Source: Diphasiastrum complanatum
Lineage: Eukaryota; Streptophyta; Lycopodiopsida; Lycopodiales; Lycopodiaceae
Reading direction: 5' to 3'
DNA: 64,000 bases
Assembly: GCA_029204225.1 (NCBI GenBank)
Contig: CM055111.1
Coordinates: 19,246,642-19,310,641 of the forward strand
The translations under genes and the position numbers were made by a program. The notes beneath the pieces are model-generated. The model saw only the letters and a program-made list of their open reading frames with translations, searched no databases and was not told the DNA's origin. Positions 33,653 to 43,602 of the stretch are shown here, piece after piece (the stretch's first letter is position 1; every line of letters starts with the position of its first letter).

Positions 33653-34303
33653 TGAGAGATTTCAACTAGTTTAGTCTAGTTTAGTCACATTTTGGTAAAT
33701 TGTCAATAAGAGGCCAAAACTCATTTTAGACTTAGAGATAAACTTTTTGAAGTTATATTAGTTTAAAATACATTCAATAAACACTTCTGGAAAGTGTGAG
33801 AAAGTTGGTAGTCGAGTTTGAGAGAGATTCAGATTTGAACTTTGGTACATTGAATCTAGACCCAAAAATAGTAGGGTTTACATTTTGGAGGGAAAGCCAA
33901 GTGGCCAAATAGGGTTTGAAAACTCTATAAAAGGATATAACTCGTGGAGAGACACATCTTCTCTCTTCTATCTCTCATTTCATCATTATATATGGTTCTC
34001 TTTGGGTTCTACTACTCATTGGTGCACTATCTTGGTGTTATCTTGCAATTCTATGTGTAGAATGATCATTTATTGTTATTTTCGGTTTCACACGTGTGAA
34101 ATATAGTAGAATACTATAATTGTACGAAAAGCAAACATATTTTATGTTTTGGTTCATGTTTGATCAATATCTCTTAGAGTTTGCATCTCATTTTGTATGT
34201 AGATGCTGATTTTTCTACATTGGCAGGATTGTTGGTTTGCTCCTTATTGTAACCAAAGATTTGGGACATGGATTGGATCTTGAATGATCTGAAATCCTTC
34301 ACA
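33653..34303 (+). repeat. 5' LTR of A
   Basis: 651 bp. TATA box CTATAAAAGG at 33925-33934. By eye the LTRs differ at roughly 3-4 percent of positions over the first 500 bp, so the insertion is not brand new. Confidence 0.92.
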
Positions 34304-34315
34304 TGGTATCAGAGC
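34304..34315 (+). promoter_or_regulatory. Primer-binding site of A
   Basis: TGGTATCAGAGC directly after the LTR, a perfect complement of the 3' end of plant initiator tRNA-Met. Confidence 0.95.
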
Positions 34316-34904
34316 TCTTGTGTTTCAGTTTATGAAAGGATCATCCATATTTAGCAAGGATTTGGAGGAGTTACCAATGCTAGAGCATGCTAGATTGATC
34401 TCTACTCAAAAACCAGCATTTTTGCATGTGTAGAATTGATCTTTTGTAGGTCAAAACTCAATATAGGGTTATGTACTTGATCAATTCTGATTTCACACTT
34501 GGTTTACTGGATTTAGATGATATTTGGTGCATTAGGAAGGTCTCATTGGAGTCTACAAGAAGATATACCAAGTTTCTAGAAATTGCATGTAGAATTGGAG
34601 ATATTCAATTTTTTGTTATTTTGTCAAAACCCTAATTTTGATTGGATCTCTAGTTTGTGAGGTTACTGAACTTCATTTGAGTGTGTTTAAATCCTAGAAA
34701 GTGGCAAGAATCATTAGATTGATGATAGATCATAGGTTGATCAAGATTTCACTATTCTATGTGCTGATTTTCTAGTTAGAAGTGCTAGAAGAGATTTGAG
34801 AGGTTCCATATCGTTGTGATTTCTTCTTGAGTTCATTTTTTGACATTCAAGAAAGTGCTTTGTGCATTGGAACAGGTTGAAAGAGAAGATCAGGTCACTT
34901 CAAC

Positions 34905-35978
34905 ATGGCTACAAGTGGTGGATTTATGTTGGAGAGCAATGATAGGCTTACCTCAATCAACTATTCTACTTGGAAGGTGAGGATGGAGTCCTTATTGGAG
35001 ATGAATGAGTTGATGGAGATTGTTGCAGGTGTGGAGGAGATACCTCAAGCACCTCAAGATCAAGTGAGGTATGACAAGAGAGCAAAGAAAGCTCTACAGA
35101 TGATTAAGATGAATGTTACCAATGAACTTCTCAAGGAAGTTGGTAAGTGCACATCATCTTTGGAGGCTTGGGAAGCTTTGAAGAAGCTTTATGAATCCAA
35201 GTCTGCATCAAGAGTGCTTACTCTTACGAGACAAATCTTTCAAAGTTTGCAAAAGAAGGAAGAGAGTACTCATGCTTTTGTTTTGAGAGTTAAAGCATAT
35301 AATGATGAGTTAGCATGTATTGATGAAAGCATTAAGGAGGAAGAACTTGTTCAAGTTATACTTAATGGCTTGTTGGATGATCATGCTAATCTTGTTCAAA
35401 GTTTTGCTATTCAAAAGACTTTGCTAAGTATTGTGGATTTGCAAGAGATCTTGGTGAATGAGGAGTATAGGCTTCAATCAAGAAGAGGTGGATCTACATC
35501 GACATCTCATTATGACGAGGAGGCTATGTTCATCAAAGGCAAGTTCAAGGGCAAAGGCAAAGGCAAGTGGTCTAAAGGGCAAGATCAAGGTAAGACTTCT
35601 TCTTTTGGCAAAAAGAAAGATAAGTCTAAGTTGAAATTCTTTTATTGTGGAATCAAAGGGCATTTTGCAAATGAATGTTTGAAGAAGCAAAGAGATGAAG
35701 GTAGCAAGCAAATCAACTTTATTACTAATGATGAGGATCTAGATGGTGGTGATTCTCTTTTGATGTGTTCTTCAAGTCCAATATCAAGTGAAGGTGACAA
35801 AGATTTATGGTGGATTGATAGTGGAGCTAGTTCACACATGACTAGTCACAAGGAGTTCTTTACTTCTTTGGTCACTTATGATAGAGCCAAGAAAGCAATT
35901 CACATGGCCAATGGTGGTGAGTGTGTGATTGAAGGTATTGGTTCAATTCCTATTTCTCTCTCTACTAATAGGAAATGA
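34905..35978 (+). CDS. Gag with altered zinc knuckle and protease motif (A)
   Basis: Copia Gag capsid region from residue 1 (SGGFMLESNDRLTSINYSTW to about 190), a Lys/Gly-rich segment, then a CCHC knuckle at residues 245-258 in which the first Cys is Phe (FFYCGIKGHFANEC). The aspartic protease motif WWIDSGASSH follows (Asp at 305). A TGA at 35976-35978 interrupts a frame that otherwise continues to 37136; A2 has a sense codon there. Start chosen as the first ATG with Gag homology to B. Gag would form the particle; with the altered knuckle, RNA binding may be weakened. Confidence 0.88.
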   Translation: MATSGGFMLESNDRLTSINYSTWKVRMESLLEMNELMEIVAGVEEIPQAPQDQVRYDKRAKKALQMIKMNVTNELLKEVGKCTSSLEAWEALKKLYESKSASRVLTLTRQIFQSLQKKEESTHAFVLRVKAYNDELACIDESIKEEELVQVILNGLLDDHANLVQSFAIQKTLLSIVDLQEILVNEEYRLQSRRGGSTSTSHYDEEAMFIKGKFKGKGKGKWSKGQDQGKTSSFGKKKDKSKLKFFYCGIKGHFANECLKKQRDEGSKQINFITNDEDLDGGDSLLMCSSSPISSEGDKDLWWIDSGASSHMTSHKEFFTSLVTYDRAKKAIHMANGGECVIEGIGSIPISLSTNRK

Positions 35979-37136
35979 AGACTTGATGGTGTTCTTTACA
36001 TTCCTTCACTTTCAAAGAATTTGATAAGTGTTGGTCAAATGATAGAGAAAGGATACATGGTAAAGTTTGGTTGTGATGCTTGTTGCATTACAAAGGAAGA
36101 AATCTTGGTTGCTAGGGGCAATAGACAAGGTAGACTTTTCAAGCTTGATGCTTTTGTTATGGCTAACAAAAAGGATGGAATGGAAAAGGAGATTGGTCTC
36201 AACTCTCCAAAGTTACCTTTTAGCATCAATAAGATTGGTGGATCTTATGCAAAGTCTAACAAGCTTCCTTATGCTAGATCTAGGTCAAGATCTAATATGC
36301 TTTTTGGAGATGTTCATCTTTGTGCTAACTTGGCTAGTCTTGAGGATAATGATGGTGTTTCAATGGTTCTTCATGGCAAGTGCAAGCATGCAAAAGGTAA
36401 GGAAAGAGCTAACTTCGTCAATGGAGGTGAAGGTTCTTCCTTGAAAAAGATTGTTGTTAATGATTTCTTTGATCATATGGAAAAGGATGTTGCTAGGTGC
36501 ATGCATGAAGGAGGTGGTTCTTCTACATTCTTTTGTGATGAGTCCAAGAAAGTCATTTTTGCAGCAAGTGGAGTCACATTTCTTCATAAAGAAAGTAGAT
36601 CAAATGGTTCTATCAAGAGACTTAGTGAGGGAGATAGTCACAAGTCAAGAAGAAGAGAAGTATGTGAAGAGTTCAAAGTAGGATGTACTTTGAATGATGT
36701 CATTGTGAATGATAGTGAGGAAGAATCATTATCATATGATTCATTACCTAAAACATTGAGTAGAAGTTCTTGTTTGAAAAAAGAGAGTACTTCAATCATC
36801 CTTATGTTGAAGGTACTAATCATTTTTTTCATGGCTTCTAATGTTTTTGAGGTTTCTACTTCTTATGATGCAATCATTAAGAGGGAGTCTTATGAAGGAA
36901 AGAGCAATGGAAGATTGGTTCTTGGGAAGATCCAAGGCATGGATCTCACATCTCTTCATCAACTCAAAGGATTCTATGATTGTGACTTGATCACTCATGA
37001 TCAAGATGGCAAAAAGTTGGTTGGAGAAGACTACATGGAGCAAATCGAGAGGCAATTTCTTCAAGCCAAGGGAGATCTCATTGGTGAGCTTATTGAGGTT
37101 TGTTATGGACTCAAGAGGGCGGATTTATTAGGTTGA
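35979..37136 (+). CDS. Unknown coding segment 1, in frame with Gag (A)
   Basis: Begins with the pre-integrase block (FDKNLISVGQ-type; GYMVKFGCDACCITKEEILV; LFKLDAFVMA). Where the zinc finger WHKRMGHL of B follows, A instead carries about 325 residues of no recognisable domain (36165-37136): Ser/Lys-rich parts, SMVLHGKCKHAKGKERANFV, FFDHMEKDVARCMHEGGGSS, a hydrophobic patch LMLKVLIIFFMASNVF, and a C-terminal YMEQIERQFLQAKGDLIGEL. It shares one frame with Gag, so it was read as a Gag fusion before the TGA arose. A2 has the same segment. It could be a captured host sequence or remodelled Pol. Confidence 0.6.
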   Translation, partial: RLDGVLYIPSLSKNLISVGQMIEKGYMVKFGCDACCITKEEILVARGNRQGRLFKLDAFVMANKKDGMEKEIGLNSPKLPFSINKIGGSYAKSNKLPYARSRSRSNMLFGDVHLCANLASLEDNDGVSMVLHGKCKHAKGKERANFVNGGEGSSLKKIVVNDFFDHMEKDVARCMHEGGGSSTFFCDESKKVIFAASGVTFLHKESRSNGSIKRLSEGDSHKSRRREVCEEFKVGCTLNDVIVNDSEEESLSYDSLPKTLSRSSCLKKESTSIILMLKVLIIFFMASNVFEVSTSYDAIIKRESYEGKSNGRLVLGKIQGMDLTSLHQLKGFYDCDLITHDQDGKKLVGEDYMEQIERQFLQAKGDLIGELIEVCYGLKRADLLG

Positions 37137-37161
37137 TACTCATCTTCACCTACTCTACTTC

Positions 37162-37403
37162 ATGTTGGATGGAAAGTTTGGAATCTATCTTTTGATTTAT
37201 GATGGTGACATTGATGACATTGTTTTCACTAACCATTGTGGAAATTCGAGATCAAGCATTGATGAGTTCTTGTTGGATATTGATCATATGTTTGAGAGGG
37301 AGTATTTCCAGAGGTTCAGGTCTGAAGATATTCATATCTCTGATATCTTTGATGATCAAGAGAAAGGTAAGCAAGTGGAAGCGACTCACTTTGCTTTACT
37401 CAC
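37162..37403 (+). pseudogene. Linker resembling the integrase-RT junction (A)
   Basis: DDQEKGKQVEATHFALLT resembles YDQKGKQVVSGNYIAFLTSL of B, which lies between integrase and RT, so a trace of the Pol backbone remains here. It is in a different frame from both neighbours. Confidence 0.5.
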
Positions 37404-38288
37404 ATGTTTGGAGAATTGTTTTGTGTAGATGATGCTATGCAAGTGGATATTGATTCTCATGGTTTTCATACTAGAAAAAAAAGTAATGGATCTGAAAAAC
37501 AAATTTTGTTCAATGACTTTGATGGTCAAGAGGAAGATCAAGAGGTTGGTCTCAAAGGGCTTCAACAACACAAAAGGAAAGGTGGCAATTTGGAGCTAGT
37601 CAAGAGCATCAAAGGAGAGATAATTGGCAAAGATGTTATGGATCTATTTTTGCAGCTTATTGAAAACTCAAGTAAGGTCAAAGGAACAGCAAGAAAGTGT
37701 TGTTCAAGTTTACTTTACTTGTTCTATCTCATGTTTGAGCTATTTCATGTGAATGTGTGCAAATTGTCAAGATATGGACAAACTAGTTACATTGTCTTGC
37801 AATATCTTATTGTTGGAGTTGTACTAGCATTCTTGGCTGGTTTTGCTGATGAAAATAAAGCTATTGGAGGTTCATTACATCACTCATTCATGGCCAAGTC
37901 ATCAAGTGTTGATGATATCCTGTGGCAAGATGGAGATGGAGGCTCATTATGGAGTTTTATGGTGAATACATATCAAGAAAGGACAAAGTTGGAGGAGACA
38001 AGCAAGAAAATGGTCATCACTCACATTTATTGTTTGGTTGCTGTAATTTTTCAGAGAGTTCAAAGTTTGAAACATGGAGAAATCATTTCATTCACATTCT
38101 ATTTGGTTCTTCATGTTCTAGTTATATTTTGATGTGCAAAATTGATGTAAGAAATAGTGAAGCATCCAATTTGGACACTATTCTCTATATCAATTATGAA
38201 AGATACTTTAGAACCTTAGAAAGAAGATCTATACTTAGGATGGAGATCATTCTAAAGTTGGATCAAAGTTCTATTGTCAAAACTATGC
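37404..38288 (+). CDS. Unknown coding segment 2 (shared with B), A copy
   Basis: The frame 37404-38132 matches the C-terminal 340 residues of the long B ORF: GSEKQILFNDFDGQEEDQEV, LELVKSIKGEIIGKDVMDLF, ARKCCSSLLYLFYLMFELFH. It then shifts frame near 37920 to 37922-38314, matching HSHLL, CKIDVRNSEAS, DTILYINY. Hydrophobic stretches (LLYLFYLMF; LIVGVVLAFLAGF) hint at membrane-associated or buried helices. The family is unrecognised. Relative to B about 180 bp are absent. The right edge AAAACTATGC is the same as in B. Confidence 0.6.
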
Positions 38289-38311
38289 CAAAACTAGTTG
38301 AAGAGGGAGTG

Positions 38312-38830
38312 TGAGAGATTTCAACTAGTTTAGTCTAGTTTAGTCACATTTTGGTAAATTGTCAATAAGAGGCCAAAACTCATTTTAGACTTAGAGATAA
38401 ACTTTTTGAAGTTGTATTAGTTTAAAATACATCCAATAAACACTTTTGGAAAGTGTGGGAAAGTTGATAGTCGAGTTTGAGAGAGATTCAAATTTGAACT
38501 TTGGGTACATTGAATCTAGACCCAAAAATAGTAGGGTTTACATTTTGGAGGGAAAGCCAAGTGGCCAAATAGGGTTTGGAAACTCTATAAAAGGATGTAA
38601 CTCGTGGAGATACACATCTTCTCTCTTCTATCTCTCATTTCATCATTATATATGGTTCTCTTTGGGTTCTACTACTCATTGGTGCCCTATCTTGGTGTTA
38701 TCTTGCAATTCTATGTGTAGAATGATCATTTATTGCTATTTTCGGTTTCACACGTGTGAAATACAGTAGAGTACTATAATTGTGTGGACAGCAAACATAT
38801 TTTATGTTTTGGTTCATGTTTGATCAATAT
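38312..38830 (+). repeat. 3' LTR of A, left part (split by B)
   Basis: Starts after the purine tract TTGAAGAGGGAG. The LTR stops at GATCAATAT (38830) and resumes at 44853 with AATATCTCTTAG, ending 44990. Confidence 0.95.
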
Positions 38831-39480
38831 TGTGAAAGATTTCAGATCCTTAAGATCCAATCTACTTGAATGAACTTTGGTTAGAAACAGAAATACACTA
38901 CCACTTTCATCAATGTAGAAAAATCAGCATCTACACACAATTTGAGATGCAAACACTAATAGAACTTGATCAAACTTGAATGAAATGATTATGTACTGTT
39001 TTTGTCCGTACAAAACCAGCAAGCTACTGTATTTCACACGTGTGGATCCAAAAATAGCAAACATAGATCATTCTACACATAGAATTGCAAGCAATCACTA
39101 AGATAGTGCACCAATGGATAGTAGAACCCAAGAGAACCATGTATAAGCATGAAATGAGATAGAGAAGAGAGAAGATGACTCTCTCTACGAGTTACATCCT
39201 TTTATAACAGGTCCAAATCCTATTTGTCCACTTGGCTTTTCCACCAAAATGCTAACCCTACCAATTTTGGGTCTAGATTCAATGTACCCAACTTATTCAA
39301 ATTGAATCTACTCAAACTCGTATTCTATCTTTCCCACACTTTCAAAAAATGTTTATTCAAATGAAATTTAGACTAATGAACTTTGAAAAGTCAACCTCTA
39401 AGTCTAAAACAAGTTTTGGCCTCAATATGCCAAATATGGAAATATTGCAAAATGTGATGAAACTATTTGAATCTTTCACA
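38831..39480 (-). repeat. 3' LTR of B
   Basis: 650 bp, TGTGAAAGATTTC...ATCTTTCACA on the plus strand. The purine tract (minus strand CTAGTTGAAGAGAGAG) borders it at 39481. Confidence 0.95.
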
Positions 39481-40066
39481 CTCTCTCTTCAACTAGTTTT
39501 AGCATAGACTTTGATAATACTCCAAGTGAAGTCCTATGCTTCATGAACAAGTCTTTTCCCAATGCTTTGGTGAATATATCAGCTACACATTCCCTTGAAG
39601 ACACATGTTGAAGCTCCACCTCCTTTGCAATGACTCGCTCTCTCACAAAATGATATTGTATCTCAATATGCTTGCTCCTAGCATGAAAGATAGGATTGGA
39701 TGCCATTCTTTGGGCTGATTGATTGTCACAAAAGATGATTGGGCTCTCTGAAAAATCCAGCAAGTGAAGATCCTTGATCATCCTCTTGGTCCATACCATC
39801 TCCTTTGTGCAATGTGTAAGAGCTTTGTACTCGGCCTCACTAGATGACAATGAGATAGTGGCTTGTTTCTTTGACATCCATGATATAGCTCCATCACCTA
39901 TGAAAATACAATAAGAACTAATGGATTTCCTATCCATTACATCTCCAGCATAGTCCGAATCTGAAAATCCAAAAAGATTAGGTGATGATCCCTCATACAA
40001 TATGCCAAAATCTCGAGTTCCAATGATGTACCTCAAAACTCGCTTTCCTAGCTTCCAATGCTCCTA
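39476..40066 (-). CDS. Copia RNase H (B)
   Basis: From EHWKLGKRVLRYIIGTRDFG the frame covers RNase H: FGFSDSDYAGDVMDRKSISS, ISLSSSEAEYKALTHCTKEM, FCDNQSAQRMASNPIFHARS, CVADIFTKALGK, ending LVEERV at the purine tract. The usual acidic residues (Asp in SDSDYAG, Glu in EAEYKA, Asp in CDNQSA) are present. It is shifted one frame from the upstream ORF. It would normally be joined to RT, which is missing here. Confidence 0.9.
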
Positions 40067-42057
40067 GCATAGTTTTCGCCAATAGAACTTTGATCCATCA
40101 TAAGAATGATCTTCTTCCTAAGAATAGATCTCCTTCCAATGATCATGTAATGCTCAAAATAGAAACAACCATAATTGATATAGAGAATAGTGTCCACTTG
40201 GGATGCTTCACTATTTCTTACATCAATTTTACATGTAAAAATGTGACTAGAACATGAAGAATCAAATAGAATGTAAATGAAATGATTCCACCATGCTTCC
40301 AACTCTGAACTCTCTGGAAAAATACAGCAAACAGACAATAAATGTGAGTGATCAACTTTGGCTTGCATGTCTCCTCCTCCTTTGTCCTTTGTTGCCTTGT
40401 ATCCACCATGATACTCCATGAATGAGCCTCCATCTTCACCTTGCCACAAGAAACCATCAAACCTTGGAAATCCATGAGTAGGTGAGTACATTAATGATGC
40501 AAATCCAGCACCACATGACTCCATAAACCAAGTAGTTTGCACTAGTCCATCTTCAAGATCTTCTTGACACAAGAAAATGACCATGAATTCACCAAAAATT
40601 GACAATCTCCAAGTATTGGCACCAAGTAGCTCAACACTTGAGAACTTAGCCACGGATGAGTGACATAATGAACCTCCAATAGCTTCATTTCCATCAACAA
40701 AATCAGCCAGAAATTCTAGTACAAATCCAACATCAAAACAATGCTCACCAATGTAGCTAGTTTTACCATATATTGACAATTTGCACACATCCACATGAAA
40801 TTGCTCAAACATGAGATAGAACAAGTAAAGTAAACTTGAACAACACTTCCTTGCTGCTCCTTTGACCTTACTTGAGTCTTCAATATGTTGCAAAAACAGA
40901 TCCATAACACCTTTGCCAATTACCTCTCCTTTGATGCTCTTGACTAGCTCCAAATTGCCAACTTCTCTTTTGACTAGTTGAAGCGCTTTGAGATCAACCT
41001 CTTGATCTTCAACTTGACCATCAAAGTCATTGAACAAAATTTGTTTTCCAGATCCATTACTTGATTTTACAGCAAGATAACATCCATCCACTTGCATAGC
41101 TCCATGTACACAAGAAGATTCTCCAAAAGATGTTCCACTCTTCATAAGAGATCGATACTCAAGATCCATTGCTTGGATCCACTCCTCTTCTTTCCTTACT
41201 TGATCTACACTTGTCAGCTCATCCAAAGAGGTTAGGAAAGCAATATAATTTCCAGAAACTACTTGCTTACCCTTTTGATCATATGTGAGCCTTGAAGGTA
41301 CTTGTCTTTCTCTTGATGTTCTCCTTGGCTTTTGACTTGATGAAGGTCCATCATCACCACCATCCAAAGTAGGATCCTTCTCATCAACATCAAGAATGTT
41401 AGAACCATCAATCATGCTTGAAGACACCATTGGAATGTTTCCCTCATAAAAAATGACATCTCTACCAACAATCACTTTGTTAGTAGAAGGAATGTAAACC
41501 TTGTAGGCTTTACTCACCTCACTATATCCAAAAGAAATACCTCTACTTGAAGATGAATCCTCCTTGGTCCTATCATCAAGAGTAATGTTGACATAGCATG
41601 TGCATCCAAAGGTTCTTAGAAAGTTGACACTCGGCCTCCTCTTGAATAGCATCTCAAAAGGTGTCCTTCCATCCAAAATAGCACTCGGCCACCTATTGCA
41701 CAAGAAATTGGCACACAACAAAGCTTGATCCCAAAATGGTCTATCAAGATTAGCACTTAACCTCATAGCTTTAGCACTCTCACATAAAGTTCTATTCTTC
41801 CTTTCAGCCACTCCATTTTGTTGTGGAGTCCTTGATGTTGTATACTCCCTCTTAATCCCATGCTCATCACAAAAGGCCTTGAACTTGTTAGATATGTACT
41901 CACCACCATTGTCACCTCTCAAGCACTTGATCTTTGTGGAGAATTGGTTTTCCCTTACATTCTTGAACTTGACAAAGACATCATACACTTCATCCTTGGT
42001 CTTTAGTAGATAGATCCAACAAAATCTACTAAAATCATCAATGAATGTTACATACAT
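40048..42057 (-). CDS. Integrase fused to unknown segment 2 (B, 669 aa)
   Basis: Residues ~1-310: integrase core and tail, with VTFIDDFSRFCWIYLLKTKD, KCLRGDNGGEYISNKFKAFC (second Asp) and TPQQNGVAERKNRTLCESAK (Glu), then TPFEMLFKRRPSVNFLRTFG and the RRTSRERQVPSRLTYDQKGK linker. The first catalytic Asp, upstream in the same frame, reads HSYIHG where HSDxHG is expected. After LEYRSLMKSGT, where RT would start with a Trp, the frame enters segment 2 (SSCVHGAMQVD to 40078) without a stop. The upstream Gag frame is the same, separated only by a TAG at 42148. What segment 2 does is unknown. Confidence 0.8.
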   Translation of the reverse strand: MYVTFIDDFSRFCWIYLLKTKDEVYDVFVKFKNVRENQFSTKIKCLRGDNGGEYISNKFKAFCDEHGIKREYTTSRTPQQNGVAERKNRTLCESAKAMRLSANLDRPFWDQALLCANFLCNRWPSAILDGRTPFEMLFKRRPSVNFLRTFGCTCYVNITLDDRTKEDSSSSRGISFGYSEVSKAYKVYIPSTNKVIVGRDVIFYEGNIPMVSSSMIDGSNILDVDEKDPTLDGGDDGPSSSQKPRRTSRERQVPSRLTYDQKGKQVVSGNYIAFLTSLDELTSVDQVRKEEEWIQAMDLEYRSLMKSGTSFGESSCVHGAMQVDGCYLAVKSSNGSGKQILFNDFDGQVEDQEVDLKALQLVKREVGNLELVKSIKGEVIGKGVMDLFLQHIEDSSKVKGAARKCCSSLLYLFYLMFEQFHVDVCKLSIYGKTSYIGEHCFDVGFVLEFLADFVDGNEAIGGSLCHSSVAKFSSVELLGANTWRLSIFGEFMVIFLCQEDLEDGLVQTTWFMESCGAGFASLMYSPTHGFPRFDGFLWQGEDGGSFMEYHGGYKATKDKGGGDMQAKVDHSHLLSVCCIFPESSELEAWWNHFIYILFDSSCSSHIFTCKIDVRNSEASQVDTILYINYGCFYFEHYMIIGRRSILRKKIILMMDQSSIGENYARSIGS

Positions 42058-42147
42058 CTTAGCTCCACTATTGCTAATTGTAGTAAATCCATGAATATAT
42101 GAATGTACAAGTTGAAAAGGCTTTGTAGATCTAGAAATAGATCTAGT

Positions 42148-43602
42148 CTAAGGTAGTCTATGTGACTTAGACAAAGCACAAGACTCACAAACATGCTTGT
42201 CATTGCTTAAGGAACTTGGAAGACCAATCACAACCTTCTTCCTTGCCATTACCTCCAATGACTTGAAGTTGAGATGTCCCATCCTTTTGTGCCAAACCTC
42301 TTGAATAGAATTTTGCTCCCTTGCAACACATCCAACTTGGTTAGCAATAACACAAGCATCAAGTTTGAACAACTTCCATTGTCTTTTACCTGTTCCAATC
42401 AAGACATCCTTCATTTTGATCAAACAAGCATCTCCATCAAACTCGACATTGAGGCCTTTACTTAGCATTTGACTCACACTAAGCAAATTCTTGGTAATAG
42501 ATGGAATAAACAAGACATCCTCCAAATGAACATTCCTATTTGTAGAGAGAGAAATAGGAATTGTGCCAATCCCTTTGATTGCACACTCACCATCATTGGC
42601 CGTGTAGATCACCCTCTTGTCATATCCATATGCCAAAAAAGAAGTGAAGTATTCTTTGTAAAAGGTCGTGTGTGAACTTGCTCCACTATCAATCCACCAA
42701 GGATCTAGATCTCCATCATTAGCAAGCATACATGAAGACATCACAAAAGCATCATCATTTGCATCTTGCACATCCAAACCATCCTCATCAAGAGTAAGAT
42801 TACCTTGCTTGTCTCCTTGATCTCTCTTCTTCTTGTAGCACTCACTTGCAAAGTGTCCTTTGATGCCACAATAGAAGCACTTGAGCTTTGATCTATCCTT
42901 CTTTCTGCCACTTGAAGAAGCATCCACTTGATCTTGTCCTTTAGACCACTTGCTTTTGGTTTTACCCTTGAATTTGCCCTTTGTGAACATAGCATCTTCT
43001 TGAAGTGTCGATGTAGATCCACCTCTTGCTTGAAGCCTATATTTCTCATTGATCAAGATCTCTTGAAGATCCATCAAACTTGGCAAAGTCTTTTGAATAG
43101 CAATACTTTGAACAATGTTAGCATGAGCATCCAACAAGCCATTAAGAATCACTTGAATAAGCTCTCCTTCCTTAATGCTTCCATCTATGCAAGCTAACTC
43201 ATCATTCAATGCTTTCATTCTCAAAACAAAAGTACTTGGACTTTCTTCATTCTTTTGAAAACAAGAAAAGATTTGTCTTCTTAGAGTCAACAATCTAGAA
43301 GTAGACTTGGATTCATAAAGCTTCTTCAATGAATTCCAAGCTTCCAAAGATGATGTGCACTTACCAACTTCCTTGAGAAGTTCATTGGTAACATTTATCT
43401 TTATCATGTGTAGAGCCTTCTTGGCCCTCTTGTCATACCTCAATTGATCTTGTTGTGTTGCTGGTCTCTCTTCCAAACCTACAACATTATCCAAAACATC
43501 ATTCATCTCAAGAAGTGACTCCATCCTCACTTTCCATAATGAATAGTTACTTGAGGTAAGCCTATCATTGGCTTCCAACATGACTCCAATTGAGGTTGCC
43601 AT
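42148..43602 (-). CDS. Gag-protease-integrase zinc finger (B, 484 aa)
   Basis: Copia Gag (residues 1-~230; ANDRLTSSNYSLWKVRMESL), knuckle CFYCGIKGHFASEC at 242-255, aspartic protease motif WWIDSGASSH with Asp305, pre-integrase block LFIPSITKNLLSVSQMLSKG, and the integrase zinc finger WHKRMGHLNFKSLEV (from 437) with CESCALSKSH. It ends at a TAG in the same frame as the integrase ORF, so Gag-Pol was one frame as is usual for plant copia. The intact knuckle and protease contrast with A. Confidence 0.93.
   Translation of the reverse strand: MATSIGVMLEANDRLTSSNYSLWKVRMESLLEMNDVLDNVVGLEERPATQQDQLRYDKRAKKALHMIKINVTNELLKEVGKCTSSLEAWNSLKKLYESKSTSRLLTLRRQIFSCFQKNEESPSTFVLRMKALNDELACIDGSIKEGELIQVILNGLLDAHANIVQSIAIQKTLPSLMDLQEILINEKYRLQARGGSTSTLQEDAMFTKGKFKGKTKSKWSKGQDQVDASSSGRKKDRSKLKCFYCGIKGHFASECYKKKRDQGDKQGNLTLDEDGLDVQDANDDAFVMSSCMLANDGDLDPWWIDSGASSHTTFYKEYFTSFLAYGYDKRVIYTANDGECAIKGIGTIPISLSTNRNVHLEDVLFIPSITKNLLSVSQMLSKGLNVEFDGDACLIKMKDVLIGTGKRQWKLFKLDACVIANQVGCVAREQNSIQEVWHKRMGHLNFKSLEVMARKKVVIGLPSSLSNDKHVCESCALSKSHRLP

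Noticed and set aside
40067-41133. Segment 2 as a retroviral-type envelope gene of a Sirevirus
   Set aside because: Sirevirus env-like ORFs lie after RNase H; this module sits between integrase and RNase H, and no signal peptide or envelope motif is visible.
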